Source of the DNA: Thermothielavioides terrestris NRRL 8126
Lineage: Eukaryota; Ascomycota; Sordariomycetes; Sordariales; Chaetomiaceae
Length of the DNA: 64,000 nucleotides
Assembly: GCF_000226115.1 (NCBI RefSeq)
Contig: NC_016457.1
Coordinates: forward strand, 4,588,001-4,652,000
Direction: 5' to 3'
Numbering within the stretch: position 1 is the stretch's first letter; every line of letters starts with the position of its first letter. The translations under genes and the position numbers were made by a program. Shown piece after piece: positions 54,431-64,000 of the stretch. The notes beneath the pieces are model-generated. The model ran no database searches. It was not told the origin of the DNA and saw only the letters and a program-made list of their open reading frames with translations.

Positions 54431-54709
54431 TCTGTAATGGCCTAACGGTCAACAGAGGTGGCTGGTCCCTCCCGGGCACCATCTCCTGGCGCTCTCCACC
54501 GAGAGGTCGCCAGTTCGAGCCCTGTGCCCGGGGGCGTACCAAAAACAGAGAAGGGGAGAGTCCTCGACCTCCCCTTCTCCAGCGCCCCGCCCGCGCCCGA
54601 CCAGACCGACCCGTCCCGGTGACACTCCGAATCCGAAGCAAACCCTCCCGAGGGTTTCGTAGCCGGCTACCTCCCTTTGGACGCGAAGGGGGCTAGCCGG
54701 TGAGCTTTT
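54431..54709 (+). ncRNA. Candidate SRP (7SL) RNA gene, Pol III type
   Basis: CTGTAATGGCC at 54432-54442 matches the UGUAAU motif next to the A box at the 5' end of fungal SRP RNAs. An A box (TGGCCTAACGGT, 54438-54449) and a B box (AGTTCGAGCCC, 54512-54522) lie 74 nt apart, and the first TTTT downstream is at 54706-54709, giving about 280 nt, a usual SRP RNA length. The transcript is packed with helices: a 9-bp stem around the A box; CCCGGGCAC pairing with GTGCCCGGG and enclosing CTGGCG/CGCCAG and CTCTC/GAGAG; an 11-bp GAGAAGGGGAG hairpin; AAACCCT/AGGGTTT; and a hairpin just before the terminator whose 3' strand can also pair with GGCTGGTCCCT near the 5' end. The S-domain helix 8 tetraloop was not clearly identified. 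A tRNA-derived SINE is the main alternative. Confidence 0.5.
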
Positions 54710-55232
54710 GCCTGTCAGTCCCTTTACCCGGCCCTCTCCGGTGGGTGGCCTGGCGACATACAATACTGAAGACTGACTGATCTACTCGTGGTGATGCATG
54801 CTTCTGTTCGCTCGCATTTGAACATTGCCTAATGTTGCTGAAGTGTCTCCTTGTTTAAGATCCTCGATTTCCTCCACGGCCTTGAAGCCATCTCTCCCTC
54901 GCTATGAGGTTACACGGCCATGTCCCGCCTCGGGTTTATGTCCACAACATTACTCTACGGTATATCCGTCTCCAAGCGACAAGGCAACACACCCTGTTCT
55001 TCGCGATCCCAAGACAGAGCGAGCTCACGCACCTCGCACCTCTCAACCGTCGTAACCCCGTCGGTCAAGGACAAGATGCAAGACCTAGGCGAATATAAAC
55101 CCATCAGGAATGTGAACAGTTAGACTACACAAACATAACATCTTCTCAAAAGACACGATCTCAGGTCAACTGGACTTCGCTGAGCGTTGCGGTTTCATCT
55201 ACTCGTGAAAACAAAATGGACGCAAACGGGCC
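54710..55232. other. Intergenic between RNA locus and SFK1-type gene
   Basis: Downstream flank of the RNA locus and 3' region of the minus-strand membrane-protein gene. No gene seen. Confidence 0.45.
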
Positions 55233-56382
55233 CTAGAAGTTCCTGGCCGCACCCATACCTCTCGAGTCGGGCCTCACGCCGTGCTGAAGCCCGTGATGAA
55301 CACGGGCCGCGTCGAACGAGCCCGCCCCGTCCGCCGGGCTCAGCGTCGCGTCGCTTGCGCCCTCCTCCATCTCGAGCGAAGCGCCATATGCCCTATGCCC
55401 GCCGCCGCCGCCGTTGCCGCCGCGGCGCCTACCCATCCTCCCGGGCCCCGCAAGCCGCATCTTGAGCCCGCCGCTCTTCCCGCCGGCCGACACCTGCAGC
55501 TGCGGCTTGGTGGCGGCGGCCGGGTACAGGTCGACGTAGAAGGAGAAGACGTAGGCGGAGAAGATGAAGGCGATGACCCACTCGAGCACGGCGCCCGGGT
55601 TGTACCGGCCCTTGAAGGTGCAGGCCACGAAGGCGATGGCGAGCAGGATCTCGACGACGACGAAGGCCAGCTTGATGTAGAAGGATCTGCGGAGGACGCG
55701 GTGCTCGCGGTGGCCTGTTTTGCGCAATCGCGGGTTCGCGGTAACGTGTAAGTTAACGTGATCGGAATGAGATGAAGAAAATGAACGGAAAGGGAGGAAT
55801 GAAATGGAATGGCGCACGCATGCCCAGGCGCTGGTACTCCCAGCAGATAAATATGGCGGACAAGACATATCCGGCGATGAAGAGCAGCAAGAAGATGTCG
55901 TGCAGGCGCGGATACCGGGCGGTGTCGAAGATGCTCAGCAGGATCAGGCCGACGGTGCCGACGACGGCGAAGGCGATGGTCAGGCCCGACAGCACCTTCT
56001 CGGCGGTGGTGGTGTTGGGGGCGAGGCGGCCCTTGTGGCGCAGCCAGCGGTCGAGGCCGAACGACAGGTCGAGCAGCACGGTGGTGATGACGCAGCCGGC
56101 GATGAAGAGCGGCTTGAGCTCGGCCGCGCCGACGTCGCTGATGTAGGCGATGCGCTGGGTGGCGTCCATGGACCCGTAGTGCGTCTCGTGCGTGTCCACA
56201 ACCCAGTAGAGCAGCAGGGCCAGCAGCATCGCGAGCCAGACGGTGCCGGCAAGGATGGGTATCACCTGCAAGGGGGGGTTAGCGGGAGGCGGCAGGCTAG
56301 GGCGATGGGGAGAAGACTGGTGCGGGATGGAGGTTGACGGGGTGAAATCCTGGCGACGAACCCAGTAGGAGAGCCGGATCAT
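55233..56382 (-). CDS. FRAG1/DRAM/SFK1 family membrane protein
   Basis: Three exons on the minus strand, 56382-56362, 56265-55818 and 55714-55233, product 316 aa. The first exon encodes only MIRLSYW and splices (GTTCGT donor, TTGCAG acceptor) to VIPILAGTVWLAMLLALLLYW, the first membrane segment. Further hydrophobic helices are KPLFIAGCVITTVLLDLSFG, GLTIAFAVVGTVGLILLSIF, IFLLLFIAGYVLSAIFICWEY, FYIKLAFVVVEILLAIAFVA and LEWVIAFIFSAYVFSFYVDL. The block EYQRLGMRHREHRVLRRS is formed across intron 2 and matches Sfk1-type proteins. Yeast Sfk1 is a plasma-membrane protein that works with the PI4-kinase Stt4; the same role here is inferred. The C-terminal tail is cytosolic and Gly/Arg-rich. Confidence 0.85.
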
Positions 56383-57108
56383 TTTGCCGGCTGTTTGTAT
56401 TCTTCACTCCGTTGATAGTCTTGTCTTGGGAAGCAAGGGTGCGAAGGGGGTCGTTATGGACAGAGAGACACTCCACGGCGGAAAGAAAGCCGTGAGTTTG
56501 TTGCGCCAGTATAAGAGGATCGAGAGAAATACAACCCAAGATCAAAACGACGATACATGAGACGGGAACATGAAATTGAAGGTGCGTAGTCTATGAGACG
56601 GTTCCAATAAACAAATAGTAGGACAAGCCCTCCGGATATCATGTCGGGCACTAGGGCCCCCTTGCTTGCCAATGGAGCTCCATGGACCTCTGCGTGTCAT
56701 ACAAAGCCAGGAAGTGTTTGCACTTTGCGTGCGGTACGATCGGACGGACTGTAGCAGGAACCCGAAGGAGGCGCGCGTTGCCGGTATCGTGTGACGTCAG
56801 CGAGCCCGTGACGTAGCAGGATCAGGGACTCTGTGGCCTGTTGTGGCGCTGTGCTGTGGCTGCTAACGTTAGGTAGTAGGCTAGTTAGTGGATTCCATGC
56901 TGTGAGATTGCAGATTGTGGCACGAGCTAGTGCAGTTAGTTAACTTTAACCAAACCCACCCTAACTGGTCTCCTGCGGGCCATCCCTGACCCTGCTCTTC
57001 TTCTTAATATCACGGCTCCAGCGCCGACTGGATGCGGCTCAACCAATACCTGGTCCTGGACATTCACCTCCACCCCACCCAGCCCTACTGAACGAGACTG
57101 TTGCCAAC
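56383..57108. promoter_or_regulatory. Divergent promoter between SFK1-type and KIN28 genes
   Basis: The 726 bp between start codons. No defined motif recognised. Confidence 0.45.
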
Positions 57109-58395
57109 ATGGCGTCGTCGCCCCTCGTGGCACCCGCCTCCGACGTCCTCCAACTGTCGCGTCCGGCCGGGTCGCCGCTCAAGCGACAAGCCTCGGCCTC
57201 GGCCTCGGCCGTGCCGTCGTCCAGCAGCGGCCGTGGCACCCCCGGCCTCCTCAGCGCGCGCGCCGCCGCCGTGGCCCCTTCGGAACCGCAGTCGCTCTCC
57301 ATGACGCTCGACCCGATCGAGCAGCTCAACGAGGACGAGAAGCGCAAGTACGTCAAGGGAAAGAAGCTCGGCGAGGGCACCTACGCCAACGTCTACCTCG
57401 GCCACGTGCGCGGCGACCCGTCCGCCCTGGTGGCCATCAAGAAGATCAAGGTGCAGCAGCAGTACCGCGACGGCATGGCGCCCGACGCCGTGCGCGAGCT
57501 CAAGTACCTGCGCGAGCTGCACCATCCCAACATCATCTCGCTGCTGTCCGTCTTCAGCTCCAAGGACCAGAACCTCAACCTGGTGCTCGAGTACCTGCCG
57601 CTGGGCGACCTCGAGATGCTGATCCGCGACGTCGACCGCGTGCGCTACGGCGCCGCCGACATCAAGGCCTGGATGGGCATGCTGGCCCGCGCCGTCTGGT
57701 TCTGCCACGACAACTTCGTGCTGCACCGCGACATCAAGCCCAACAACCTGCTGATCGCCGCCGACGGCGAGGTCAAGCTGGCCGACTTCGGCCTCGCCCG
57801 CTCCTTCGCCGACCCGGGCCGCCGCATGACCGCCAACGTCATCACCCGCTGGTACCGCCCGCCCGAGCTGCTCTTCGGCGCCCGCCACTACGGCGGCGCC
57901 GTCGACATCTGGTCCGTCGGCATGGTCTTCGCCGAGCTCATCATCCGCGCCCCCTTCCTGGCCGGCAACACCGAGGTCGAGCAGATCGCCCTGATCTGCA
58001 AGCACATCGGCACCCCGACCGAGGACAACTGGCCCGGCGTGACCCAGCTGCGCGAGTACACCGTCCCGTCCGAGGTCGTGCCCGTCTGGGGCAAGGACGC
58101 CTACATGGGCCGCTTCGGCGCCGTCGGCCCGGACGGCGTCGACCTGCTCGTCCGCACCGTCGCCCTCGACCCCAAGAAGCGCATCACCGCCCGCGAGATG
58201 CTCGAGCACCGCTGGTGGCGCACCGACCCCAAGCCCACCCGCAAGGAGGACCTGCCCCGCAAGTCCGGCGGCGGCGCCGAGGAGAAGATGGGCGCCGACC
58301 TGAAGCGTCGCAACGGCTTGCTCGAGGACGAGAACAACAGCTACCCGCGAGGCGCAAAGGTGGCCCGCAAGCTGGACTTTGGCCAGGCCAAGTAG
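57109..58395 (+). CDS. KIN28: TFIIH cyclin-dependent kinase (Kin28/CDK7)
   Basis: Intronless, 428 aa. After an 80-residue Ser/Pro/Ala-rich extension the kinase domain shows GEGTYANVY at about 88-96, VAIKKIK, and APDAVRELKYLREL in the cyclin-contacting helix. It also has HRDIKPNN with catalytic Asp208, DFGLARSF at 226-233, and the activation segment MTANVITRWYRPPELLFG with Thr241 as the likely phosphorylation site. The sequence EYLPLGDLEMLIRD and the NNLLI loop point to the CDK7/Kin28 group. With cyclin H/Ccl1 and Tfb3 it forms the TFIIH kinase that phosphorylates Ser5 of the Pol II C-terminal domain. RPPELL replaces the more common RAPELL. Codons are almost uniformly C- or G-ending. Confidence 0.93.
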   Translation: MASSPLVAPASDVLQLSRPAGSPLKRQASASASAVPSSSSGRGTPGLLSARAAAVAPSEPQSLSMTLDPIEQLNEDEKRKYVKGKKLGEGTYANVYLGHVRGDPSALVAIKKIKVQQQYRDGMAPDAVRELKYLRELHHPNIISLLSVFSSKDQNLNLVLEYLPLGDLEMLIRDVDRVRYGAADIKAWMGMLARAVWFCHDNFVLHRDIKPNNLLIAADGEVKLADFGLARSFADPGRRMTANVITRWYRPPELLFGARHYGGAVDIWSVGMVFAELIIRAPFLAGNTEVEQIALICKHIGTPTEDNWPGVTQLREYTVPSEVVPVWGKDAYMGRFGAVGPDGVDLLVRTVALDPKKRITAREMLEHRWWRTDPKPTRKEDLPRKSGGGAEEKMGADLKRRNGLLEDENNSYPRGAKVARKLDFGQAK

Positions 58396-58729
58396 GGAGG
58401 CCAACTTAAGACCGTTTTGATTTGGAACGACCTTCCTGCTGCGCTCTGTGTGTGCTATTATGGGAGGGTTGGTTATGTGGAACAAAAAACATTCATCATC
58501 GATCGGCGTTCTGGGAGGGCGGGATCTTTGGGGCTTGCGGTTGGGGAATACAGGACATCAAAAGGGGAGTTACTGCTTCACATCGCATAGAGATACCATT
58601 TAACCAAGGTCGGATAATCATGATTAAACATCGCTTTGCCGTTTTCTCTAACATCGCCCATGATAAATCCGTATAGTGTATAGTGTATAGTAAAAACAGC
58701 AGCCCCACATGATCACCGACCGACCCAAC
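58396..58729. other. Convergent intergenic region
   Basis: The 334 bp between KIN28 and the recyclin gene, with a tandem TATAGTG repeat at about 58671-58690. No gene seen. Confidence 0.5.
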
Positions 58730-61700
58730 TCACATCAGACTGCACTCCAGCCCGTACATGGCCCTCTCAACGTCCCTCCGGACCTGGTACCAGTCAGCCC
58801 GCCGCTCGGCGTACTCGTACACCTCCTCGGCGCGGAAGATGCCGCCGAAGCGGTCGCCGTCCGCGATGATGGTGGCCATCTCCTTGGCGTGGCGCGGGTC
58901 GATCAGGTAGATCTGGCTGAGCTCGCGCAGCGCGCGGAAGTAGGCGAGCAGGTCCTGGTTCTTGAGCGTGCGCACGTACTCGAAGTACAGGTTCATGTCG
59001 GCGATCAGCTTGACCGCGCCCTCGGTGCTGATGCGCTGCCGCTTCAGGTGCTTGCACACCGCCGCGAACAGCCGCAGGCCCACCTCGCCGTTGAACACGT
59101 CCAGCATCGACTTGTCCGTGCTGCCCACCAGCATCGACGTGTGCGACGCCACCAGCTCGCGCACCCGCTGGGCCGTGCGCGTCGGCCCGATGTCCATGTC
59201 GACCGCGCCGAGCGTCTTGGAGGCGCGCTTTTCCGCCGTCGATGTCGACGTTGCTGCTGCTGCTGCTGAGGAGGAGGAGGATGATGCGGCACCGGCAGCG
59301 CCAGCCGCGTCCGGCGCCGTGGCCGCGCCCGGGTTGTAGTCGGTCGGCAGCTGGGTCGTCGCGCAGATGTATTCCACCTCGTCCATGAGCACGTCGATGC
59401 CCTTGTTAAGGCCAGCGGCGACGCTCTCGTCGAGCATCTGCTCAAACTTCTTCTTCGCCAACCCGGCCGGGTCCAGGAAGTCGTTGCGGTCCGCGATCTT
59501 GGGCCCGACAAGCTGCTGCTCGTAGAACACGTCGATCATCTGCGAGATGAGATCGCCCACGTTGACCAGCTCGATGAAGGTCACCAGCGGCGCCACGCCG
59601 CCTTGGTCGTGCTGGCTGACCTCGCGCGGGTTGTATTGCGACAGATGTTGGACGGCCTTGTCGAAGCCCGGCTTGACGTGTCCGTTGCCCAGGATGCGCA
59701 GCAGCGCGATGAAGATGGCCGCGCACTGCTCGCGCGCCTCTCCGCCAGCTTGCCCGCCGAGCTGGATAAACACGGCGACGCGCCCTAGGCTGGCCTTGGC
59801 GGCATGCACCAGGCTCAGCGCCACCTCGATGCTGAACAGACTCTTGATGCCCTCCAGCCGCGACGTCATGAGCGCCGCCTTGGCTGCCAGCTCGTCGGTC
59901 GGCGCCTTTCCCGGTAGCGGGCTGGAGCTCCGGTCAACTGCCGACGGTGTTAGCGACGGAGCGGGGGACTGCGAGCGTGATCCTTGCTGGCTGAGGTTCT
60001 GTTGCGTATTGCTGCCGTTGGCACTCGCTGCCGCGGCCGGCTTGCTGCTTGCAAACGGAGACCCCAGCGGCAGACTCGGCAGGGCAAAGGTCGTCGGCAG
60101 CACCGTCACGGGCATCATGACCACTTTTTTGAACGTCGTCAAGAAGTCCTTCTTGTCGGCTTGCCGGTTGGCGAAGCTGCCCATGTAGAACGACTCCGCG
60201 CTGGCGTCCTGCTCCGACAGCTTCTTCTCCCAGTCCCCGACCTCGCGTTCCGCCTGTCTGGTAAACTCGTCAAGCTCGTCCTGCAGGTACAGGTCCAGGT
60301 GCGGCTCAAACACCTTGAGCGCGAGCTCCTTGGCCTTCTCTTCCTGCTGCGCCTTGGCTTCCTTCCCCTCCTTTGCCCCCTTTGGCGGAGTCAATGTCCG
60401 GAAAAACTGCAGCGTCTGCTCAAAGATGCCCGAAACAGCTTTGAGATACGAGGGGATGCTCCGCTCGTGCGTCTCATCGAATAGCGGCGTGGCATACTCC
60501 ATGATGAGCTCCTCCCTGACCTTGTCGGCGAACGCCCAGAACACCTGCTCGGGATTCGGGAAGATGCGCTCGATGACGGCCGCCTGCTCGTTGACCTTGC
60601 GCGCGAGCACCTCAAAGAACTGCCGCGACGGCTCCAGCGTGATGCTATCCGCCAGCGCCTGGTTGACGCAGTCCATCGGGTTGGCCAGGACCTCTCGGTC
60701 CGAGAAGATGGGATGCTTCTGGATGAACAGCTCCGCGGCCGCGTTGCTCCCGTTCAGCAGCGCCAGCACATGGGCATACCTGTTCATGCGCCCATCGACA
60801 TCCCAGAACTCGTAGCCCTGCTCGAACTCGCGCAGCACGGCGCTCTCGAAGATGCCCGTCATGCTGTCCAGCTTCTCCTCCCTCTTCTGACACCCCTGCG
60901 CCCAGTCGCTCTTGGCAAACGTTTTTAGGTTCGCCAGCATCTGCGCCTGCCTCTCGGGGTCGCGGAAGACCTTGAAGACGAGCGGATCGGTGTGGCTCTT
61001 GGCGCGGACGAGATCGTAGTAGAAGGGCGCCAGCGCGCCGTAGATCTTGCCGTATTCCTGCCTGGCATGGCCCCTCACACTCCGCGCGTTCTTAATGACC
61101 TGCAGCAGCGCCTCGGGGTCTGTCGACGGGTCCTGTCTTGGTTGTGCGTGCGCTGTCCCACCCAGCCTCATCGTCTCGAAACCGTCCCGCATTTCCCCCA
61201 CCTGCTGTTGTAGCTGCTGTTGTAGCTGCTGCTGCTGTTGCAGCGCTTTCCGCCTCCTCTCCTCCTCCAAACCAGCATCAAACAGCAACGCTCCCTCCGA
61301 CCCCGCCCCAGCCCCAACGGGAGCCTCTATCGGCCCCCCATTAGCATTATTCACTTTCCCTGTCCCCGTCCCCGGGCCACCACCACCACCGCCGCCGTCC
61401 CCCGCAGCAGAAGCAGCCCAGCCCTCGGCGCCAGCCCTCCGGCGCCTCAGCACGGCCTCCTCGAAGCGGCGGCGGGCCTCGGCCTCGTCCCAGCAGCCCA
61501 TGCTGCGCAGCCGGGCGACCCAGCGCGAGTCGTCGTAGACCATCTCGCGCATGCGGCGCGAGACGCGCGCGACGCGCATCTGGTCGGCGACGGGGAGGTA
61601 GTCGAGGATCGCGGCGAGGATCTCTGCAGGTTTCCACCGCCATCGGGCCGCACGGTTAGTTTTTCTTGTTTCGCTTCATTGCTTGTCAGATGGCCGAGGA

Positions 61701-61861
61701 GTGGGAGAAAAGGAGTGGCGCGCACCGGCTGGCAAGACGGGTTTGCTGTCGATCATCTGGGTGGCTCGGAGGGTTTGCAAGATGCTGCTGCCGGGATTGG
61801 CGGCGACACCGGCAGCGGCGGCGCGGGGGCCCGCCGCTGCTCTTCGCGTGGTGCTGGACAT
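58730..61861 (-). CDS. RCY1: Recyclin-1 (F-box plus Sec10-like protein)
   Basis: Two exons on the minus strand, 61861-61726 and 61623-58730, product 1009 aa. The 102-nt intron (GTGCGC donor, CTGCAG acceptor) joins SKPVLPA to EILAAILDYLPVADQMRVAR, which completes an F-box at about 43-88. After a Gly- and Gln-rich linker (QQQQQLQQQLQQQ) comes the exocyst Sec10-like region from about residue 195, including YGKIYGALAPFYYDLVRAKS and FVDKVREELI-type helices, and ending in ADWYQVRRDVERAMYGLECS. Yeast Rcy1 acts in endosomal recycling of Snc1; S. pombe Pof6 is the related F-box protein (established). Both link Skp1 to membrane traffic. The ATG at 61861 is the only start that gives an intact F-box through this splice. 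Confidence 0.9.
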
Positions 61862-62357
61862 GATTTCTGGCGGATGCGGCCGGTCTGGGACGGTGATGAT
61901 AAGCGAGTGGACTGCCGGTTATGTCGTCATGGTTGAAGCTCTGGTTGCTGTTCCGTGGTGGAGGCGGCAGACAGCCGAATGGTGTTGGTTGCTGTTGAGG
62001 GCAAGTGACAGGGGGTTGTTGGGCCCGGAATCCGGCACTGGAGCAAGGATTAGGTGCTAAAAGTGGATACCTGGTGTACTCCCGTCAACCCCCTGCGGTG
62101 TAAATTTCAATCCGCGGTGTGAATTCGGTAATCCGTACAGGTGCATACAGACATGGAGCCCATAGCGCTCGCATGCTCTTCGCCTTGTAATTCACCACTT
62201 ACACAAGTACCGTCGGATAACCATCGAGTACCTCAGGAGTAGATTCTCTCTTCCCGATCAGATCGCCCTGCGCGCTGGCGCATAACTAGGTAGCCCTGGC
62301 AACAACAAACCCAAACTCGCTTCAGAACCATGATCGCTCCCGTTCCCAAATGCTTCG
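61862..62357. other. Intergenic, recyclin promoter side
   Basis: The 496 bp between two minus-strand genes. No gene seen. Confidence 0.5.
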
Positions 62358-64000
62358 CTACTCCCCTGTCCCATCGCGGCCCTCCAATGCCCGCATCTCC
62401 GCGGCCTCAGCAGCCAAGAACCGACGAGTTGCATCGTTGCGAGGCGCCCGCTCTTCCCGCTCCTGTTTGGCCTGCAAGTTCCCAAACAAACACGTCCACA
62501 GGTCATCCTTGTCCACCGCCTCGCCCGAGATGCCGTCCCTGCCCATCAACTTGGACAAGTGCGCCTGCTGCATCTCGCGCGCATTCGCCTCGTCAAGGTT
62601 CACGTCCGACAGTTCCGGAGTGGAGTCCCTGGACTTGCCCTTCGAATTTCGGGCCATGTGCTCCATCCGCCGCTGCACCGACAGGTCGTAGATCGATTCC
62701 TCCACCGTGCCGTCGACGATGTAGAGCCAGACCGTCGTCTCGTGCTGCTGTCCGATGCGGTCGACCCGTGCGATCGCCTGGAGCTCGAGCGCCGTATTTA
62801 GCAGCGGCTCACACAGGAAAACGTGACTGGCGTTAACCAGATTCAGCCCGCTCGCGTGTGCTCTTGCGTGGAGCAGGAACACTTCGATGCCGGCTTCCTC
62901 CTTGAACTGAGCGACGCCATGCGCATTATCGAATGAGGTGAAGCCGATGCGGTACCTCCGAAAGGCCTGTGCAAGAATGTCAAGAAATTCTTTGTATTGG
63001 GAGAAGACAATCGATTTGGCACCCGGATCCGATTCTCTGAGCCACAGAAGGTGCCGCGTCAGCGTGTCCACCTTCGTCGTGTAGCTGGGACCGTCCAAAT
63101 CGATGTTCTGGATCTCTGCCAGCTGCTCAGCATTGAGATCCTTGTATATCGCCAAACTTTTCTTTGCCGCAGACGCTGGAGATGTGGTCGAGCCGTCGCT
63201 GCCACCGGCGTGTGCTTCTGAATGGACTCTAAGCGCCTGCGGCTTCAGTGTGACGTCGTGAAGGTGGGACTGATGCAAATGCCTCTTGCAGACCGGGCAG
63301 TTGCGGTGCGCATGGAACCACGATCTGATGCATTCTTTGCAGAACTGATGCCCACAGACCGTCAAGACACCGATAGTGAACGTTGACTGGCAAATCACAC
63401 ACAACTGTTGCTCCTCCGAGTGTGACTCAGCGTCTTTTAGATGCTTCACTGCCAGATGTTAGCAAGCCATCCCCGCTGCCTCTCCATCCGGGGCACTCAC
63501 GGTAGCGGTGTTTGGCCTCCGCAGCTGCTAACTTGACCTCCAGGCCAGCTTCCTGCCGTTGGATTGTTTGCAGAGCCGTATCCAGTGCCGCATCCTCCAA
63601 CGACCCTTCGTAATCGCCAACCATGTCCGAGACCACCTGCAGCTGTCGGTAGACCTCAATCCGAGCGTTTAGGGTGGCCACGAAACGATCAAGTTCCCTT
63701 TCCAGGCCTGTTGCAGCCTTCGTTTGCTCCGTTTGTTGATTAAGCGCCAGCTTCAACAAATCCGAGGCTATGGCAAGCTCACTAGCTGCCCTCAAGCTCC
63801 CTGTTGCCTCCTCGTGCCGAAGCCTGGCCGTGAGAGCCCGGAGTTCTGACACCAGCCCCCGCACCGAGCTTAAGGAGTCGCCTTCCACAAACCGCGGTTT
63901 GACGTTTTGACAAACCTTGAGAAGCTCCAGAAGCTTCTCGGGACAGGGCCCCTGTCCTTCCATGGCCAGCCGCGCCGCCGTCTTGGTTTCGTGCTCGACA
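62358..64000 (-). CDS. SNF2-RING protein, IRC20/SHPRH type (partial)
   Basis: The 3' portion of a larger gene; the frame is open to the right edge (5' end missing). Exons in view are 64000-63501 and 63448-62358, joined by a GTGAGT...TGGCAG intron with a CTAAC branch, in phase. An N-terminal helical stretch is followed by a C3HC4 RING finger: CVICQ, CGHQFCKEC and CPVC. The helicase C-terminal lobe follows, with GAKSIVFSQYKEFLDILAQA, HASGLNLVNASHVFLCEP and the motif VI segment AIARVDRIGQQHETTVW. RING inserted between the two SNF2 lobes is the SHPRH/Irc20/Rad5-type layout; the helical spacing favours Irc20/SHPRH. These nuclear proteins combine ATPase and ubiquitin ligase activity in genome maintenance (established). 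The ATPase lobe lies outside the window. Confidence 0.88.

Noticed and set aside
54431..54530. Intact tRNA gene
   Set aside because: A and B boxes are present, but no acceptor, anticodon and T stems can be formed together and the box spacing is 30 nt too long without a workable intron.
54449..54763. 104-codon minus-strand ORF containing ARTGDLSVESAR
   Set aside because: Typical translation artefact of the antisense of a tRNA-like B-box region; the locus is better explained as a structured RNA.
57085..58485. 466-codon minus-strand ORF
   Set aside because: Exact antisense of KIN28. Its length results from the extreme third-position GC of that gene.

Overview
The window is nuclear DNA of a filamentous ascomycete, most likely a Sordariomycete close to Sordariales (inference). 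The evidence is GC-rich coding sequence with C- or G-ending codons, short GT-AG introns of about 50-175 nt with CTAAC/CTGAC branch points, Pezizomycotina-type genes (eisosome protein 1, recyclin-1, a 2EXR-type protein), and a left edge (1 to about 1050) with strong TpA excess and CpA/TpG loss, the signature of repeat-induced point mutation (RIP). It is mostly ordinary housekeeping chromosome. I found no prophage, CRISPR array, biosynthetic cluster or intact transposon.

Layout. 1-2.2 kb: RIP-damaged relic followed by an interrupted reading frame. 2.9-9.6 kb: Ser/Thr-rich wall-type protein, FAM32A-like splicing protein, a small conserved protein, a CobW GTPase and a small probable mitochondrial protein. 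10.6-20.7 kb: a Cys-motif protein, then two vacuolar transporters arranged head to head (VHC1-type cation-chloride cotransporter and AVT3-type amino-acid transporter). 21.3-32.6 kb: RNA and DNA machinery (RPB11, LSM5, WRN-type 3'-5' exonuclease, YTM1 divergent from POL31) and a 2EXR-like protein carrying repeated SUMO-interaction-like motifs. 35.2-39.7 kb: CHA1-type Ser/Thr dehydratase, NAT9-type acetyltransferase, mitochondrial Met-tRNA synthetase. 39.7-42.8 kb: about 3 kb without a recognisable gene. 42.8-54.1 kb: conserved Ser/Arg-rich protein, GH28 pectinase-like enzyme, RPL4, EIS1. 54.4-54.7 kb: a strongly structured, Pol III-type RNA locus that I interpret as a candidate SRP (7SL) RNA gene. 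55.2-64 kb: SFK1-type membrane protein, KIN28/CDK7, recyclin-1 and the 3' part of an IRC20/SHPRH-type SNF2-RING protein that runs off the right edge.

Genes were assembled by hand: exon boundaries were chosen so that splice sites, phase and family motifs agree. Most multi-exon models close in phase to a stop codon. The main uncertainties are the N-termini of the 2883, 7490, 24264, 39669 and 42846 genes, the first exon of RPB11, and the identity of the 54.4 kb RNA. The genes do not form one pathway. The only functional groupings visible are the vacuolar transporter pair, the YTM1/POL31 divergent pair and neighbouring RNA-metabolism genes (RPB11, LSM5).
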